From CAZGAQ01 sp964523405 (GTDB lineage Bacteria; Planctomycetota; Phycisphaerae; UBA1845; Fen-1342): a DNA stretch of 26,719 nt. Position 1 is the first letter of the stretch; every line of letters starts with the position of its first letter. Both the position numbers and the translations under genes were made by a program. Below are positions 1-9,368 of this stretch, piece by piece. The notes below the pieces were generated by a model. That model did no database searches and was not told where the DNA came from. It was given only the letters and a program-made list of their open reading frames with translations. The stretch covers positions 1 to 26,719 of the forward strand of contig CAZGAQ010000051.1 in the NCBI GenBank assembly GCA_964523405.1, given 5' to 3'.

Positions 1-3000
1 GGTAGGTGAACGTGTCGGCGCCCACAAAGTACGTGTCCGACTGGTATGTCACCAGTTTGCCATTGCCCACCAGTTCGTAAGGCACACTGGCGATCACGGC
101 GCCCGTGCCCGGGTCCTTCAGCAAACCGCTGGCCGGCAAGCTCGCAATTACGTACTTCAGGACGCCCGGCGGCAGCGGCATGCCGTCATCCGTTGCGTTG
201 AGCGCCAGGGTCTTGGTCTGCCCACTGCCCGCGGACGTGCCCACATCGTGCGCCGTCGGCGGGAAGAACTGGCAGGGCCCCATGGCCGACAGGTCCGACA
301 TCAGGAAATCCGGGTCCTGACCCGTGCCGCGCGACAGACCGGCCAGACCGTCCGTCGCGGTCACGTTCAGGTAGCTGATCGTGACTCGGCCGTCGAAGTA
401 CAGCTCGATCTGGAAGGTGTTCTGGCTACCGGTCGTGCTGTGCTCCGGCACGTTCAGCCAGGTCACGACTGCGCGGTCCTCGAGCTGCTTCCAGCTCACT
501 TGGCCGCCCTGGGCCGGATCGAGGTCGTCGAACAGCGCCGCCACGCGCGGCTTGCCAAAGTGCGTCGACAACGCCTCAGTATAGGCCGAATCGCTGGAAC
601 CGAACGTGACGTAGCCGTTCGCACCCACGTAGATCGAGGGGTAGGCCGTGCCGTAGAGCTTGGCCGTCATTCCGCCCGTCAGGGTCACCTGGGCGTAGCC
701 GTCGTCCGAGAGCGTCAAGGCCGTCCCGCCGGTCGGATCAGTCGGCAGCGCGGTGATCGCCTGGGCGCAGCCGCGGTAGAAGTCCACCGAGCCGTTGGGC
801 ATGAACTGCAGGCTGATGTTGTCCAAATCGTTGTCGTTGGTGAACAGCTGCGTGAAGAAGTCCGGCACCTCCGGCGTCGTGAAGTTGCGGCAGGTGGGAT
901 CGGTCACGCTGTTGCCGGCCTCGTCTGAAGCCGTCACGGTGTAGTAGTACGTCGTGTTGTCCGTCAGGCCGGTCAGGTCGACCGTCGGCGTGGCGCTCAG
1001 CCCGCCGCTAGCCGTCTGGGTCAGCGCTGTGCACGACAGGCCGTAGTGCACCACGCCGCGGGCCGGCTCGTTACTGGAGAAGGCGATCGTCGCGCTGCGG
1101 GGCTGGATGTTCTCCGCCCGAATCGCCCCGATCACCGGGGGTGTGCAATCCACGACGGCCGTTGCGGTCACCGTGACGTTCGTCTGCCCCGCGCCGTTAT
1201 CCGCGTCGATGTACGTCGCGGTAATGGTGCTGCCGGGGGCGACCTGCAGCACGCCGTCCATGTTGGTCGTGCTGATCGCGATCATGTTCTCGAACGTAGC
1301 CGAGTTGCCGCTGGTCTCGGTGAGCAGGAGCAGCTCGGTGTCGAGGCCGCTGCTCAGCGTGACCGTGACGGTGTCGACCACGTTGTCATTGGTGTTCAGG
1401 CCGCAGTCCGAGACGCGCACGGTCAGGCCGTCTTCGCAGGCGTACTTGGTGCGATCGAGCTGGATGGTGCCCGCATCCGAGCAGTTGCCCGGGAACGTCA
1501 GGGCCGGATCACCCAGGATGTTATACATCTCGAAATAGCGCCGCGTCGTGGAGCCCGAGCCCATCTCGGCGAGATAGCGCATCTTGGCGTCGTTCCAGAC
1601 CGGACCGACTTCGGCGACCACGGCATCCTCGGCGTCGAAGATCGAGTCGAAGAGGCGCTTTTCCATGACGTCATCCTCGGTCCAGTAGCTGTTGACCGAG
1701 GAGCCGATGACGACCAGACCGCCCTTGTTGGCGGCGCGCTGCCAGGTCTCCATGAAGCACTCTTCGTCGGTGTACGTGCCCGTGACGCAGGCGAAACTGC
1801 AGACGAACGGATACATGCCGACGTTGGTCAGTGCGTTGACGTCGCTCTGGTAGAAGACCGGGCCGTCCGCCCAGTACGTGTTGGCGCCGTGGCCGCTATA
1901 GATGCCCCAGAACCGACCGGCGTTGAAAGCGGCCGACACTTGCGCGGTCGTCGCGCCGAACGTGTGGCAGTACAGCTTGTCCGACACGATCTCGTTGGGC
2001 ACCATGTAGTTGGTGATGACCCAGTTGTGCGTGCCTTCCGACACCGTGTAGTTGTCGGAGGAGGCCATGAACACGGCCCGCTTGACATACTGCGGATCCG
2101 GCATGGGCCCGTTCTCGTAGGTCAGCGTCTTGGCCATGATCGCTTGCAGCTGCGCGACGCTGCGCACCGAGAAGCGGCCGAGCGCGATGTCCGGGTACCA
2201 GTCGCTGGCCCCGTCCATGCACACGTACTGAATGTCGGTGGCCGGGCTGCCTTCGCCGCCGCCGGTCCAATTCGGAATCGTGTCCGTGTCACCGACCAGC
2301 AGGATGTACTTCGGCCGCGTGGCCGTGTTGGCATACAGGCCAGCGATGTAGGTCTTGATGGATTCCTTGGTGGCGCCGGCCGCGATCGTGTAGCTCGTGA
2401 CCGTATAGCCCTGGGCCGACTTGGCATCCGCGAAGCTCGCGATCGTGCCCGCGTAGGCCGGGGCGACGATGATGACATAGTTGCCTGAGCCGCGTGCGGC
2501 GGCCGTGGGCACGAGTTCCGGGTTGAGGACGTGGTTCTTGAGGCCGGGCAGGGCGTCGGTCGACATGCTGCCGCCGACGAACTGCACGTCCACGGTCAGG
2601 TTCGGATAGACCGTCAGGGTACCCGTGACCGGATTGTGGGCGACGGGCCGCAGTTCCACGAGGCCGATGCGCTGGCCGCGCGCGACGCCCAGTTCCTGGA
2701 CGGTGGCGCGCTCCGCGGGCAGGGCCGCATTGGTGGCGTAGGCGGCGCTATCGAAGGCAAAGGGCGCGTTCTCGACGGCGCCCGGCTGTTTCTCGATCGG
2801 CGGCTGCACCGGCAGCACGCGGGCAGGCAGACCGGCCGCGGCGTTGTCGACCGTGACCGCCGCGCCGGCGTTCACGGAGTAGGTGAAGGTCGCGCCGTCG
2901 GGAATGACAAAGAGACGACGGATGACGGGCACGCCCGGCGCGCCGACTTCACCACTGATGGAGGACGACTCGGGCCAACGCAGTTCGACAAAAGGCCCTT

Positions 3001-3238
3001 CCTTGCTCGCGGTCTCCAGGCGCTGCACGGCCAGACCGGTGGTGGCCGCGCTCACCGTGAAGCCGCTGAGTCCGCCGGACTTGACGGCGAGCGTGGGTGC
3101 CGGGCCGCTGCCGCTGTGCACCGTAGCGGTCCCCGCGGGATCCAACTGCAACCAGTTGTCGGCCGAAGCGAACGCTCCGGTCAGTAGCAACACGGCCGTC
3201 AATGTGACGGCGATACGCAAACACTTCCGCTCGTGCAT
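1..3238 (-). CDS. Secreted gingipain-type (C25) cysteine peptidase, multidomain, 3' end outside window
   Basis: The frame is open from the ATG at 3238 to the left edge, giving at least 1079 residues. An AAGGAG site at 3245-3250, six bases upstream, fixes the start. Residues 1-26 form a signal peptide (MHERK, hydrophobic core, AFASA). A gingipain-propeptide-like region follows, and the C25 domain starts near residue 250 (NYVIIVAP). The motif YSGHG carries the likely catalytic His450, and FACVTG carries the likely catalytic Cys484. Their 34-residue spacing resembles that of known gingipains. Downstream are an Ig-like segment, a fibronectin type III domain (about 697-790), a nidogen-like beta domain (about 800-1000; LYGTAYPSIYVGANG) and the beginning of a cadherin/Ig-like domain. 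The protein is probably exported and acts on extracellular or surface proteins. Substrate and anchoring are unknown because the C-terminus is missing. The family call is confident; the domain borders are approximate. Confidence 0.9.
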   Translation of the reverse strand, partial: MHERKCLRIAVTLTAVLLLTGAFASADNWLQLDPAGTATVHSGSGPAPTLAVKSGGLSGFTVSAATTGLAVQRLETASKEGPFVELRWPESSSISGEVGAPGVPVIRRLFVIPDGATFTYSVNAGAAVTVDNAAAGLPARVLPVQPPIEKQPGAVENAPFAFDSAAYATNAALPAERATVQELGVARGQRIGLVELRPVAHNPVTGTLTVYPNLTVDVQFVGGSMSTDALPGLKNHVLNPELVPTAAARGSGNYVIIVAPAYAGTIASFADAKSAQGYTVTSYTIAAGATKESIKTYIAGLYANTATRPKYILLVGDTDTIPNWTGGGEGSPATDIQYVCMDGASDWYPDIALGRFSVRSVAQLQAIMAKTLTYENGPMPDPQYVKRAVFMASSDNYTVSEGTHNWVITNYMVPNEIVSDKLYCHTFGATTAQVSAAFNAGRFWGIYSGHGANTYWADGPVFYQSDVNALTNVGMYPFVCSFACVTGTYTDEECFMETWQRAANKGGLVVIGSSVNSYWTEDDVMEKRLFDSIFDAEDAVVAEVGPVWNDAKMRYLAEMGSGSTTRRYFEMYNILGDPALTFPGNCSDAGTIQLDRTKYACEDGLTVRVSDCGLNTNDNVVDTVTVTLSSGLDTELLLLTETSGNSATFENMIAISTTNMDGVLQVAPGSTITATYIDADNGAGQTNVTVTATAVVDCTPPVIGAIRAENIQPRSATIAFSSNEPARGVVHYGLSCTALTQTASGGLSATPTVDLTGLTDNTTYYYTVTASDEAGNSVTDPTCRNFTTPEVPDFFTQLFTNDNDLDNISLQFMPNGSVDFYRGCAQAITALPTDPTGGTALTLSDDGYAQVTLTGGMTAKLYGTAYPSIYVGANGYVTFGSSDSAYTEALSTHFGKPRVAALFDDLDPAQGGQVSWKQLEDRAVVTWLNVPEHSTTGSQNTFQIELYFDGRVTISYLNVTATDGLAGLSRGTGQDPDFLMSDLSAMGPCQFFPPTAHDVGTSAGSGQTKTLALNATDDGMPLPPGVLKYVIASLPASGLLKDPGTGAVIASVPYELVGNGKLVTYQSDTYFVGADTFTY

Positions 3239-3559
3239 CGATCGCTCCTTCTCGTGTGCTCCCAAACGCATCCGACTCAGGCTGGACGCTTTGTCGCCCG
3301 CCTCTACATTTGAATATGACGATGTCCCTGATCGGGGCACGCAGCCACTCCAGACGTGGATTGTGTGGACCGCAGACCCGATCCCGCGCATCAACACCCG
3401 CCCTCGCCCTCCGGCAACACATCCGCATATTAACACGAAGTCCGTCTCCCTCACAAAGCCTCATTCGGAATAAACTAATGATGTTGCCCGCCGGTGATAT
3501 CGGTCCGTGCGCGCTTCACCGGTAGAAGGGGAGCGGGAAAGACCTGGATTGGAGAACGC
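3239..3559. other. Divergent intergenic region between C25 peptidase and HisN-type phosphatase
   Basis: This 321-base gap separates two divergent genes. It holds the predicted C25 promoter and a 7-bp inverted repeat (CCGGTGA at 3491-3497, TCACCGG at 3516-3522) in the leader of the phosphatase gene. I see no convincing small gene and no good -35/-10 pair for the phosphatase. Confidence 0.5.
3427..3456 (-). promoter_or_regulatory. Predicted sigma70-type promoter of the C25 peptidase gene
   Basis: On the minus strand TTGTGA (3456-3451) is followed after 18 bases by TAATAT (3432-3427). The predicted transcript starts near 3420 and has a leader of about 180 bases. The region is AT-richer than its surroundings, as expected of a promoter. 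This is a motif match only. Confidence 0.5.
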
Positions 3560-4336
3560 ATGCCCACGCCTGACTTGCGTCACGTTCTGGACTTCGCGGT
3601 TGCGGCGGCCGAGGCGGCCGGCGAAGTGACGTTGCAGCATTTTCGGACCGGATTGGTTCCGGAGACAAAGGCCGATAATACGCCGGTCACGATTGCCGAC
3701 CGCGCATCGGAAGCGCTCCTGCGCGCGCGCATCGCGCGCGAGTTTCCGGACCATGGCATCCTGGGTGAAGAGGGCGGCGAGCAGCCCGGGAGCTGTCCGG
3801 CGCGCTGGATCCTTGACCCGATCGACGGCACGATGTCGTTCATCAGCGGCGTGCCGCTTTATAGCGTGCTCATCGGCTTCGAATGGGCCGGCGCGGTTTT
3901 GGCGGGTGTGATCCACCTGCCCGCCCTGCGCGAGACGGTCGCCGCGGCCCGCGGCTTGGGCTGCTGGTGGAACGGCAGCCGCGCGCAGGTTTCCGGCGTG
4001 ACGCAGCTTGCCCAAGCGCGCTTGTCGCTCACGACCACGAAGCTCGTCTACCGCAGCCCCCATGCAGCGGCGTACGAGCGTTTGCGCGACGCGTGCTACG
4101 TGGACCGGGGCTGGCCCGACGCGTACGCCTACGCGCTGCTGGCGACCGGCCGCGTGGAGGTGGTGCTTGACCCCGCGATGGCAATCTGGGATACGGCCGC
4201 GCTCGTCCCCGTGGTGACTGAGGCGGGGGGCACGCTGACTGACTGGTCCGGCCACGCGGATCACACCGCGCCCGAAGCGCTGGGCACCAACGGGCATCTC
4301 CTGGATGCCGTACTGCGAACGATCCGCGGCACGTGA
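3560..4336 (+). CDS. hisN: Inositol-monophosphatase-family phosphatase, probable histidinol-phosphatase (HisN type)
   Basis: The product has 258 residues. The ATG at 3560 is preceded by GGAG at 3551-3554 with five bases between; an upstream in-frame GTG at 3494 lacks this support. Metal-binding motifs of the FIG/IMPase superfamily are present: GEEGG (Glu70), DPIDGT (Asp86, Asp89) and WDTAAL (Asp211). The block DPIDGTMSFISGVPL resembles the HisN subgroup, which typically has a DGT-x-SFI-x-G-x-P pattern, more than classical inositol monophosphatases. The expected reaction is histidinol phosphate to histidinol plus phosphate in histidine synthesis, Mg-dependent and cytoplasmic. No other his gene is nearby, so the substrate is inferred from motif alone; inositol-1-phosphate or another sugar phosphate remains possible. 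The stop lies only seven bases from the stop of the convergent hydrolase gene. Confidence 0.8.
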   Translation: MPTPDLRHVLDFAVAAAEAAGEVTLQHFRTGLVPETKADNTPVTIADRASEALLRARIAREFPDHGILGEEGGEQPGSCPARWILDPIDGTMSFISGVPLYSVLIGFEWAGAVLAGVIHLPALRETVAAARGLGCWWNGSRAQVSGVTQLAQARLSLTTTKLVYRSPHAAAYERLRDACYVDRGWPDAYAYALLATGRVEVVLDPAMAIWDTAALVPVVTEAGGTLTDWSGHADHTAPEALGTNGHLLDAVLRTIRGT

Positions 4337-4343
4337 ACCCGAG

Positions 4344-5393
4344 TCACTTCGTTTCCAGCGTCGCGGCACCGCCGAGCAGATCACGCAGCCCGCCGTCATT
4401 CAGCCAACGGCGCGCGTCGGCGTCATCGCGCAGGAAGGCATCCCAGTAGGCGAGCGAAGCAGCGCGAATCAGCGTCTGATAGGCGGCGTCGGTAGGTTGG
4501 GCGGCCTGCTGGCGGCCCGAGAAGATGTAATGGTCGCCGCCCACGAACGTAATCAGGTACTGCGGTGCGTGCGGGATGTGGTCGAAGGGGATGCGGCGCT
4601 GCGCGGCAGAGGTGTCGCCAATCGGGCTGTTGTCCAACGTGCCGGTCATGTGCAGGCAGGGGAGGGCCACGTGGGCATAGGCGACGTCCGGATTGGCGCG
4701 CGTCGCCGGGGCGCTCAAGGGGAGAGCGGCCTTGACGCGTGAGTCGGCATAGGAGAGCTCTTGCTCGCGGAGTACGAAGACCTGGCCCGCGGTCACGAGG
4801 GCCGTGTTCGCGCCAAAGGAGTGGCCGCCGACGCCGATGCGGGTGAGGTCGACGCGGCCGTGCAACGCGAAGTCGGGCGTCGCGTCGAGTTCGGTCAGCT
4901 TGTCGAGCACGAAGGTGATGTCGCGCGCGCGGGCCACCGCGTTCCAGGGTGAGGCTGCGGCGCGCAGGGCAGCACGGGGATTGGCCTGATCTTGCCAGAC
5001 GGAGGTATCGCTGCCGCTGTGCTGGGGGTGAATGCAGACATAGCCGTGGCTGGCCCAGTGTTCGCCGAGATAGCTGTACAGCTCGCGCGAACCGCCCAGG
5101 CCGTGCGAGAAGATGATGACCGGCGACGGGGTCGGACTATCGCTTGGGTAGTAGATCTTAACGGGCACGATGCGGTTGCGCCCGGGATCGACCCAGTCAG
5201 CGCGTTCGACGGCGACGGGATGCGCGCCGGGAGCGGTGCGGGGATCGGCCGCGGCCGTCTGGGCGACGCCGGCAACGAGTTGCTGGACGTCCGCGGGGAC
5301 CTCGGGGCGCGCGGTGGATACGCTGCCACAGCCCGACAAGGGAATCAGCAGGACGCCGAGGACGAACACGACCGGAACGGGCTGTTTGGCCAC
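4344..5393 (-). CDS. Alpha/beta-hydrolase lipoprotein (PAF-acetylhydrolase/chlorophyllase-like)
   Basis: I chose the GTG at 5393, giving 349 residues. A GAGGTG site lies four bases upstream, and from here the protein begins with a textbook lipoprotein signal (VFVLGVLLIPLSGC, lipid-modified Cys22). The longer open frame to 5471 adds Pro/Arg-rich sequence without features. The fold is an alpha/beta hydrolase: oxyanion region FSHGLGGSRELY (about 95-106), nucleophile elbow GGHSFG with Ser192, and a late catalytic His in GGDHYIF (about 275). The arrangement resembles platelet-activating-factor acetylhydrolase-like or dienelactone-hydrolase-like enzymes that cleave esters. It is probably anchored on the periplasmic side of a membrane. 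The exact substrate cannot be read from the sequence. Confidence 0.82.
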   Translation of the reverse strand: MAKQPVPVVFVLGVLLIPLSGCGSVSTARPEVPADVQQLVAGVAQTAAADPRTAPGAHPVAVERADWVDPGRNRIVPVKIYYPSDSPTPSPVIIFSHGLGGSRELYSYLGEHWASHGYVCIHPQHSGSDTSVWQDQANPRAALRAAASPWNAVARARDITFVLDKLTELDATPDFALHGRVDLTRIGVGGHSFGANTALVTAGQVFVLREQELSYADSRVKAALPLSAPATRANPDVAYAHVALPCLHMTGTLDNSPIGDTSAAQRRIPFDHIPHAPQYLITFVGGDHYIFSGRQQAAQPTDAAYQTLIRAASLAYWDAFLRDDADARRWLNDGGLRDLLGGAATLETK

Positions 5394-5528
5394 GACGCAC
5401 CTCACGCCCCCCGGTCTTGCAGGCGGAACGCCCGCCGGCGCGATTTCTTGCGGCCATGTCGCGGGCGACACGCAAAAATGGGCGCCGGGCCCGGGCCCGC
5501 GGACGGCGCCGGGGTGATCGCCCCCGAC

Positions 5529-5557
5529 TTGGCAGTGTCCGTCGGCCGGACTACTAT
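5529..5557 (+). promoter_or_regulatory. Predicted sigma70-type promoter of metK
   Basis: TTGGCA (5529-5534) and TACTAT (5552-5557) are separated by 17 bases. The predicted start near 5564 gives a leader of about 44 bases that ends in the metK ribosome site. That is too short for a known SAM riboswitch, and none is visible. Confidence 0.6.
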
Positions 5558-5607
5558 TCCTCGTCTGGCCGGGGCAGCGTCCGTCGCCAACAAAGGAGCG
5601 ACCTCAG

Positions 5608-6765
5608 GTGAGCACGAACAACCGCAAGTACCTGTTTACGTCGGAATCGGTGAGCATGGGCCATCCGGACAAGGTCGCCGATCAGATTTCGGATGCGATC
5701 CTCGACGCCATGCTGGCCCAGGACAAATTGTCGCGGGTCGCCTGCGAAACGCTCGTTTCGACGGGCATGGCGGTCGTGGCCGGTGAGGTGACGACCAAGG
5801 CCTACGTGGAGATTCCGGACGTCGTGCGGGAGACGATCAAGGAAATCGGCTATATCAGCGATGACATGGCGTTCGACTACAAGTCGTGCGCGGTGCTGAC
5901 GTCGATCAAGCGGCAGTCGCCGGACATCGCGATGGGGGTGGACCGCGAGGGGGCGGGCGACCAGGGCATGATGTTCGGATTTGCCTGCCGTGAGACGCCG
6001 GAACTAATGCCGCTGCCGATCCAACTGGCGCACCGCCTGGTGGAGCGCCACGTCGGCGTACGCCGCGAACAGGTGGTTCCCGGGCTGCGGCCGGACGCGA
6101 AGTCCCAGGTCACGATTGAGTACGAGGGGCAGAAGCCGGTCCGGATCGACACGGTGGTCCTCTCGACCCAGCATCACCCGCAGTGGAACGACCGGCAAGG
6201 CGACCTGGCCCGCGAAGTGACGACCCACATCGTCAAGCCGGTTCTCGGCGACTGGTGGAATCCGAACGTGCGGGTGCTGGTCAATCCGACCGGGCGCTTC
6301 GAGATCGGCGGTCCGCACGGCGACACCGGTCTGACCGGGCGCAAGATCATCGTGGACACGTACGGCGGGCGCGGGCGGCACGGCGGCGGGGCGTTTTCCG
6401 GTAAGGATCCGACGAAGGTGGACCGCTCGGCCGCCTACATGGCCCGCTACATCGCCAAGAACATCGTGGCGGCCGGGCTGGCGGAAATCTGCGAAGTCCA
6501 GCTTTCCTACGCGATCGGTGTGGCGGAGCCGACGAGCGTGCTGGTGAGCACCGAGGGCACGGCCAAGATCAGCGAGGACAAGCTGAGCAGCCTGGTGCGC
6601 GAGCATTTCCCCCTGACGCCGCGCGCGATCATTGACCACCTGAACCTCCGCCGGCCGATCTACAAGGAAACGGCGCGGCACGGGCACTTCGGCCGCGAGC
6701 TGCCGACCTTCACGTGGGAAAAGACGGACAAGGCCGCGGCGCTGAAGAAGGCGGCGGGCATGTAG
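5608..6765 (+). CDS. metK: S-adenosylmethionine synthetase
   Basis: The product is a 385-residue MetK of normal length. It starts at GTG 5608, with AAGGAG at 5593-5598 nine bases upstream. It makes S-adenosylmethionine from methionine and ATP in the cytoplasm, supplying methylation and polyamine pathways. Diagnostic motifs are all present: GHPDK near residue 20, the GAGDQGMMFG signature, the GGPHGDTGLTGRKI block and the GGGAFSGKDPTKVDRS loop that binds triphosphate and metal. It has its own promoter and is followed 153 bases later by moxR, which also appears to have its own promoter. Nothing in the sequence is unusual. Confidence 0.98.
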   Translation: MSTNNRKYLFTSESVSMGHPDKVADQISDAILDAMLAQDKLSRVACETLVSTGMAVVAGEVTTKAYVEIPDVVRETIKEIGYISDDMAFDYKSCAVLTSIKRQSPDIAMGVDREGAGDQGMMFGFACRETPELMPLPIQLAHRLVERHVGVRREQVVPGLRPDAKSQVTIEYEGQKPVRIDTVVLSTQHHPQWNDRQGDLAREVTTHIVKPVLGDWWNPNVRVLVNPTGRFEIGGPHGDTGLTGRKIIVDTYGGRGRHGGGAFSGKDPTKVDRSAAYMARYIAKNIVAAGLAEICEVQLSYAIGVAEPTSVLVSTEGTAKISEDKLSSLVREHFPLTPRAIIDHLNLRRPIYKETARHGHFGRELPTFTWEKTDKAAALKKAAGM

Positions 6766-6832
6766 GCACGCCCGCGGACCCGGGGGGGCGCGACCAGACC
6801 ACTGCTTGGGCGGGGCGTTGTCTGGCGCGCCG

Positions 6833-6861
6833 TTTCGCCTATGGCCGCGCCCGGGTAGAAT
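6833..6861 (+). promoter_or_regulatory. Possible promoter of the MoxR gene
   Basis: TAGAAT at 6856-6861 is a good -10. TTTCGC at 6833-6838, 17 bases upstream, is a weak -35. The predicted leader is about 50 bases. Confidence 0.4.
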
Positions 6862-6918
6862 CCGCCGACCGGCCGGCAGTGTCGCGGGCCGCAGACAACA
6901 CGAACTGGGGAGCAGCCG

Positions 6919-7929
<1,011 letters not shown>

Positions 7930-7946
7930 TCCGCCTCGTAATGCAA

Positions 7947-8010
7947 GGCTCTGCCTTGCAGGGGCTCCGCCGTGCAGGGGCGCTGCCTTGCAGGGGCTCT
8001 GCCGTGCAAC
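7947..8010. repeat. Four tandem 16-bp repeats in the moxR/ribD convergent gap
   Basis: Four consecutive 16-base units start at 7947, 7963, 7979 and 7995. The consensus is GGCTCTGCCTTGCAGG, with up to about three changes per copy. The first unit overlaps a perfect hairpin (TGCAAGGC-TCT-GCCTTGCA, 7942-7960). A second, imperfect hairpin lies at 8013-8033 (CGAC-a-AGGC, loop GGA, GCCT-c-GTCG). The array sits between two converging genes, so one role could be bidirectional termination, but there is no U-run. It may also be an intergenic repeat family. Confidence 0.85.
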
Positions 8011-8076
8011 CGCGACAAGGCGGAGCCTCGTCGTACGAAATACGCGATCGGGCGGCCGAAAGCGCTCGCGGGCGGG

Positions 8077-9240
8077 CTATTCGTGCGGCGTGTTGCCGGT
8101 GCGCGCCGCCACGAAGTACCCCGTCCCCATCCGCGCCAGCCGCGCTTCGTCCGGCAAACGCACCGCCGCCGCGATCCGCGCGACGCCGGCCGCATTCAGC
8201 GGCCCCGGCGCGTCCCGTCCGCCGACCAGCAGGGGCGCCACGTAGATGTGGCATTCGTCCGCCAAGCCGGCGTCGAAGAAGCTGCCCAGCACCTGCCCGC
8301 CGCCCTCGACCAGCACGTTCGTGAACTGGCTCTTGCCCAGTACGTCCAGCACCGCCGGCAGCGACAGCCCGACGCCGCCCGCCTTGGCCCCACCGCGCCG
8401 CGCGGCGCGGGGCCGCGTGCTGGCGACCGCATGCACAACGCAACCGGCCTGTTCCAGGGCGCGGCGGTGTGCCGCGGGGCCGTCCTTACGGCAGAACAGC
8501 CAAGTCGGCACCTGGCGCGCGGTCCGGACGAGTTGGGCCCGCAGCGGTGTGCACAGGTCGCTATCCAGTACGACGCGCGCGGCGGTGCGCCGCGGGTGCG
8601 CCGTCCGGCACGTCAGCCGCGGATCGTCCGTCAGCACCGTGCCGACGCCGACGACAACCGCATCCACCCGCCCGCGCGTCCGGTGGGCGTGGGCCCGGCA
8701 GACCTCATCGGATATCCACTTCGAGTCCCCGGTGTGGGCCGCGATCTTGCCGTCCAGGCTCTGCGCCCACTTGAGGATCACCCACGGCCGATGTTGCCGT
8801 TGCAGTTTGAAGAACGGAGCATTCAATGCCGCCGCCTCGGTCGCGCACAAGCCGGCTTCAACGCGGATGCCGACCGCTCTCAGTTGTGCGAACCCGCCGC
8901 CGGCCACGCGCGGGTTCGGGTCTTTGACCGCAGCCACCACGCGCGCGATGCCGGCCGCGATGAGGGCGTCCGTACACGGCGGCGTCTTGCCGTGGTGGCA
9001 GCAGGGCTCCAGCGTGACGTACGCCGTCGCGCCGCGCGGCGACGTGCGGCAGCGCCGCAGGGCGTCGACCTCCGCGTGCGGGCCGCCGAAGCGGTGGTGA
9101 TAGCCGGTCGCCAGCACGCGTTCGCCGCGGACCAGTACGCAGCCCACCATCGGGTTCGGCTCCACGTAGCCCAAGCCGCGCCGCGCCAGGGCCAGGGCCT
9201 GTCGCATGTATTGCTCGTCGTTTGCCGTCCAGGCCGTCAT
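8077..9240 (-). CDS. ribD: Bifunctional riboflavin biosynthesis deaminase/reductase RibD
   Basis: The product has 387 residues. The ATG at 9240 is preceded by a purine-rich GGAGAGAG site; the frame stays open to a TTG at 9363, but that part has no RibD homology. The N-terminal zinc deaminase domain has HAE (His55, Glu57) and the PCCHHGKTPPC box (ligands Cys80 and Cys89). The C-terminal reductase domain has DGKIA, GDSKWIS and the VLVEGGGQVLGSF block. The enzyme deaminates diaminohydroxyphosphoribosylaminopyrimidine and then reduces the ribosyl chain with NADPH, steps 2 and 3 of riboflavin synthesis. No other rib gene is adjacent and no FMN riboswitch signature is visible in the leader. It is probably read with, or just after, the DUF1571 gene 128 bases upstream. 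Confidence 0.96.
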   Translation of the reverse strand: MTAWTANDEQYMRQALALARRGLGYVEPNPMVGCVLVRGERVLATGYHHRFGGPHAEVDALRRCRTSPRGATAYVTLEPCCHHGKTPPCTDALIAAGIARVVAAVKDPNPRVAGGGFAQLRAVGIRVEAGLCATEAAALNAPFFKLQRQHRPWVILKWAQSLDGKIAAHTGDSKWISDEVCRAHAHRTRGRVDAVVVGVGTVLTDDPRLTCRTAHPRRTAARVVLDSDLCTPLRAQLVRTARQVPTWLFCRKDGPAAHRRALEQAGCVVHAVASTRPRAARRGGAKAGGVGLSLPAVLDVLGKSQFTNVLVEGGGQVLGSFFDAGLADECHIYVAPLLVGGRDAPGPLNAAGVARIAAAVRLPDEARLARMGTGYFVAARTGNTPHE

Positions 9241-9260
9241 CCATCTCTCTCCGTTGCGAG

Positions 9261-9325
9261 CCCGCGACAAGAGCGGGGTCGCCAGTAGCACGGAGCCGCG
9301 TAACGTCAGGCCTCCGTGCCTGACG
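9261..9325 (-). promoter_or_regulatory. Hairpin-rich leader of ribD with two competing stems
   Basis: Stem A pairs 9288-9295 with 9312-9319 (8 bp, GCACGGAG/CTCCGTGC). Stem B pairs 9304-9311 with 9318-9325 (8 bp, CGTCAGGC/GCCTGACG). They share 9318-9319 and the stem B arm lies in the loop of stem A, so they cannot both form fully. A third small stem (CCCGC/GCGGG, 9261-9277) lies just before the ribosome site. Regulation is inferred, not shown. Confidence 0.4.
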
Positions 9326-9368
9326 ACAGACACTCGTTCCAGAGCATCCCACGCCAAGCGCAACTGCC

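Noticed and set aside
1046..2488. 480-codon plus-strand frame
   Set aside because: Antisense to the C25 peptidase, where catalytic motifs and domain order are clear.
5558..5607. SAM riboswitch upstream of metK
   Set aside because: The predicted leader is about 44 bases and lacks any SAM-riboswitch pattern.
7942..8033. CRISPR array
   Set aside because: Units are 16 bases and directly adjacent without spacers.
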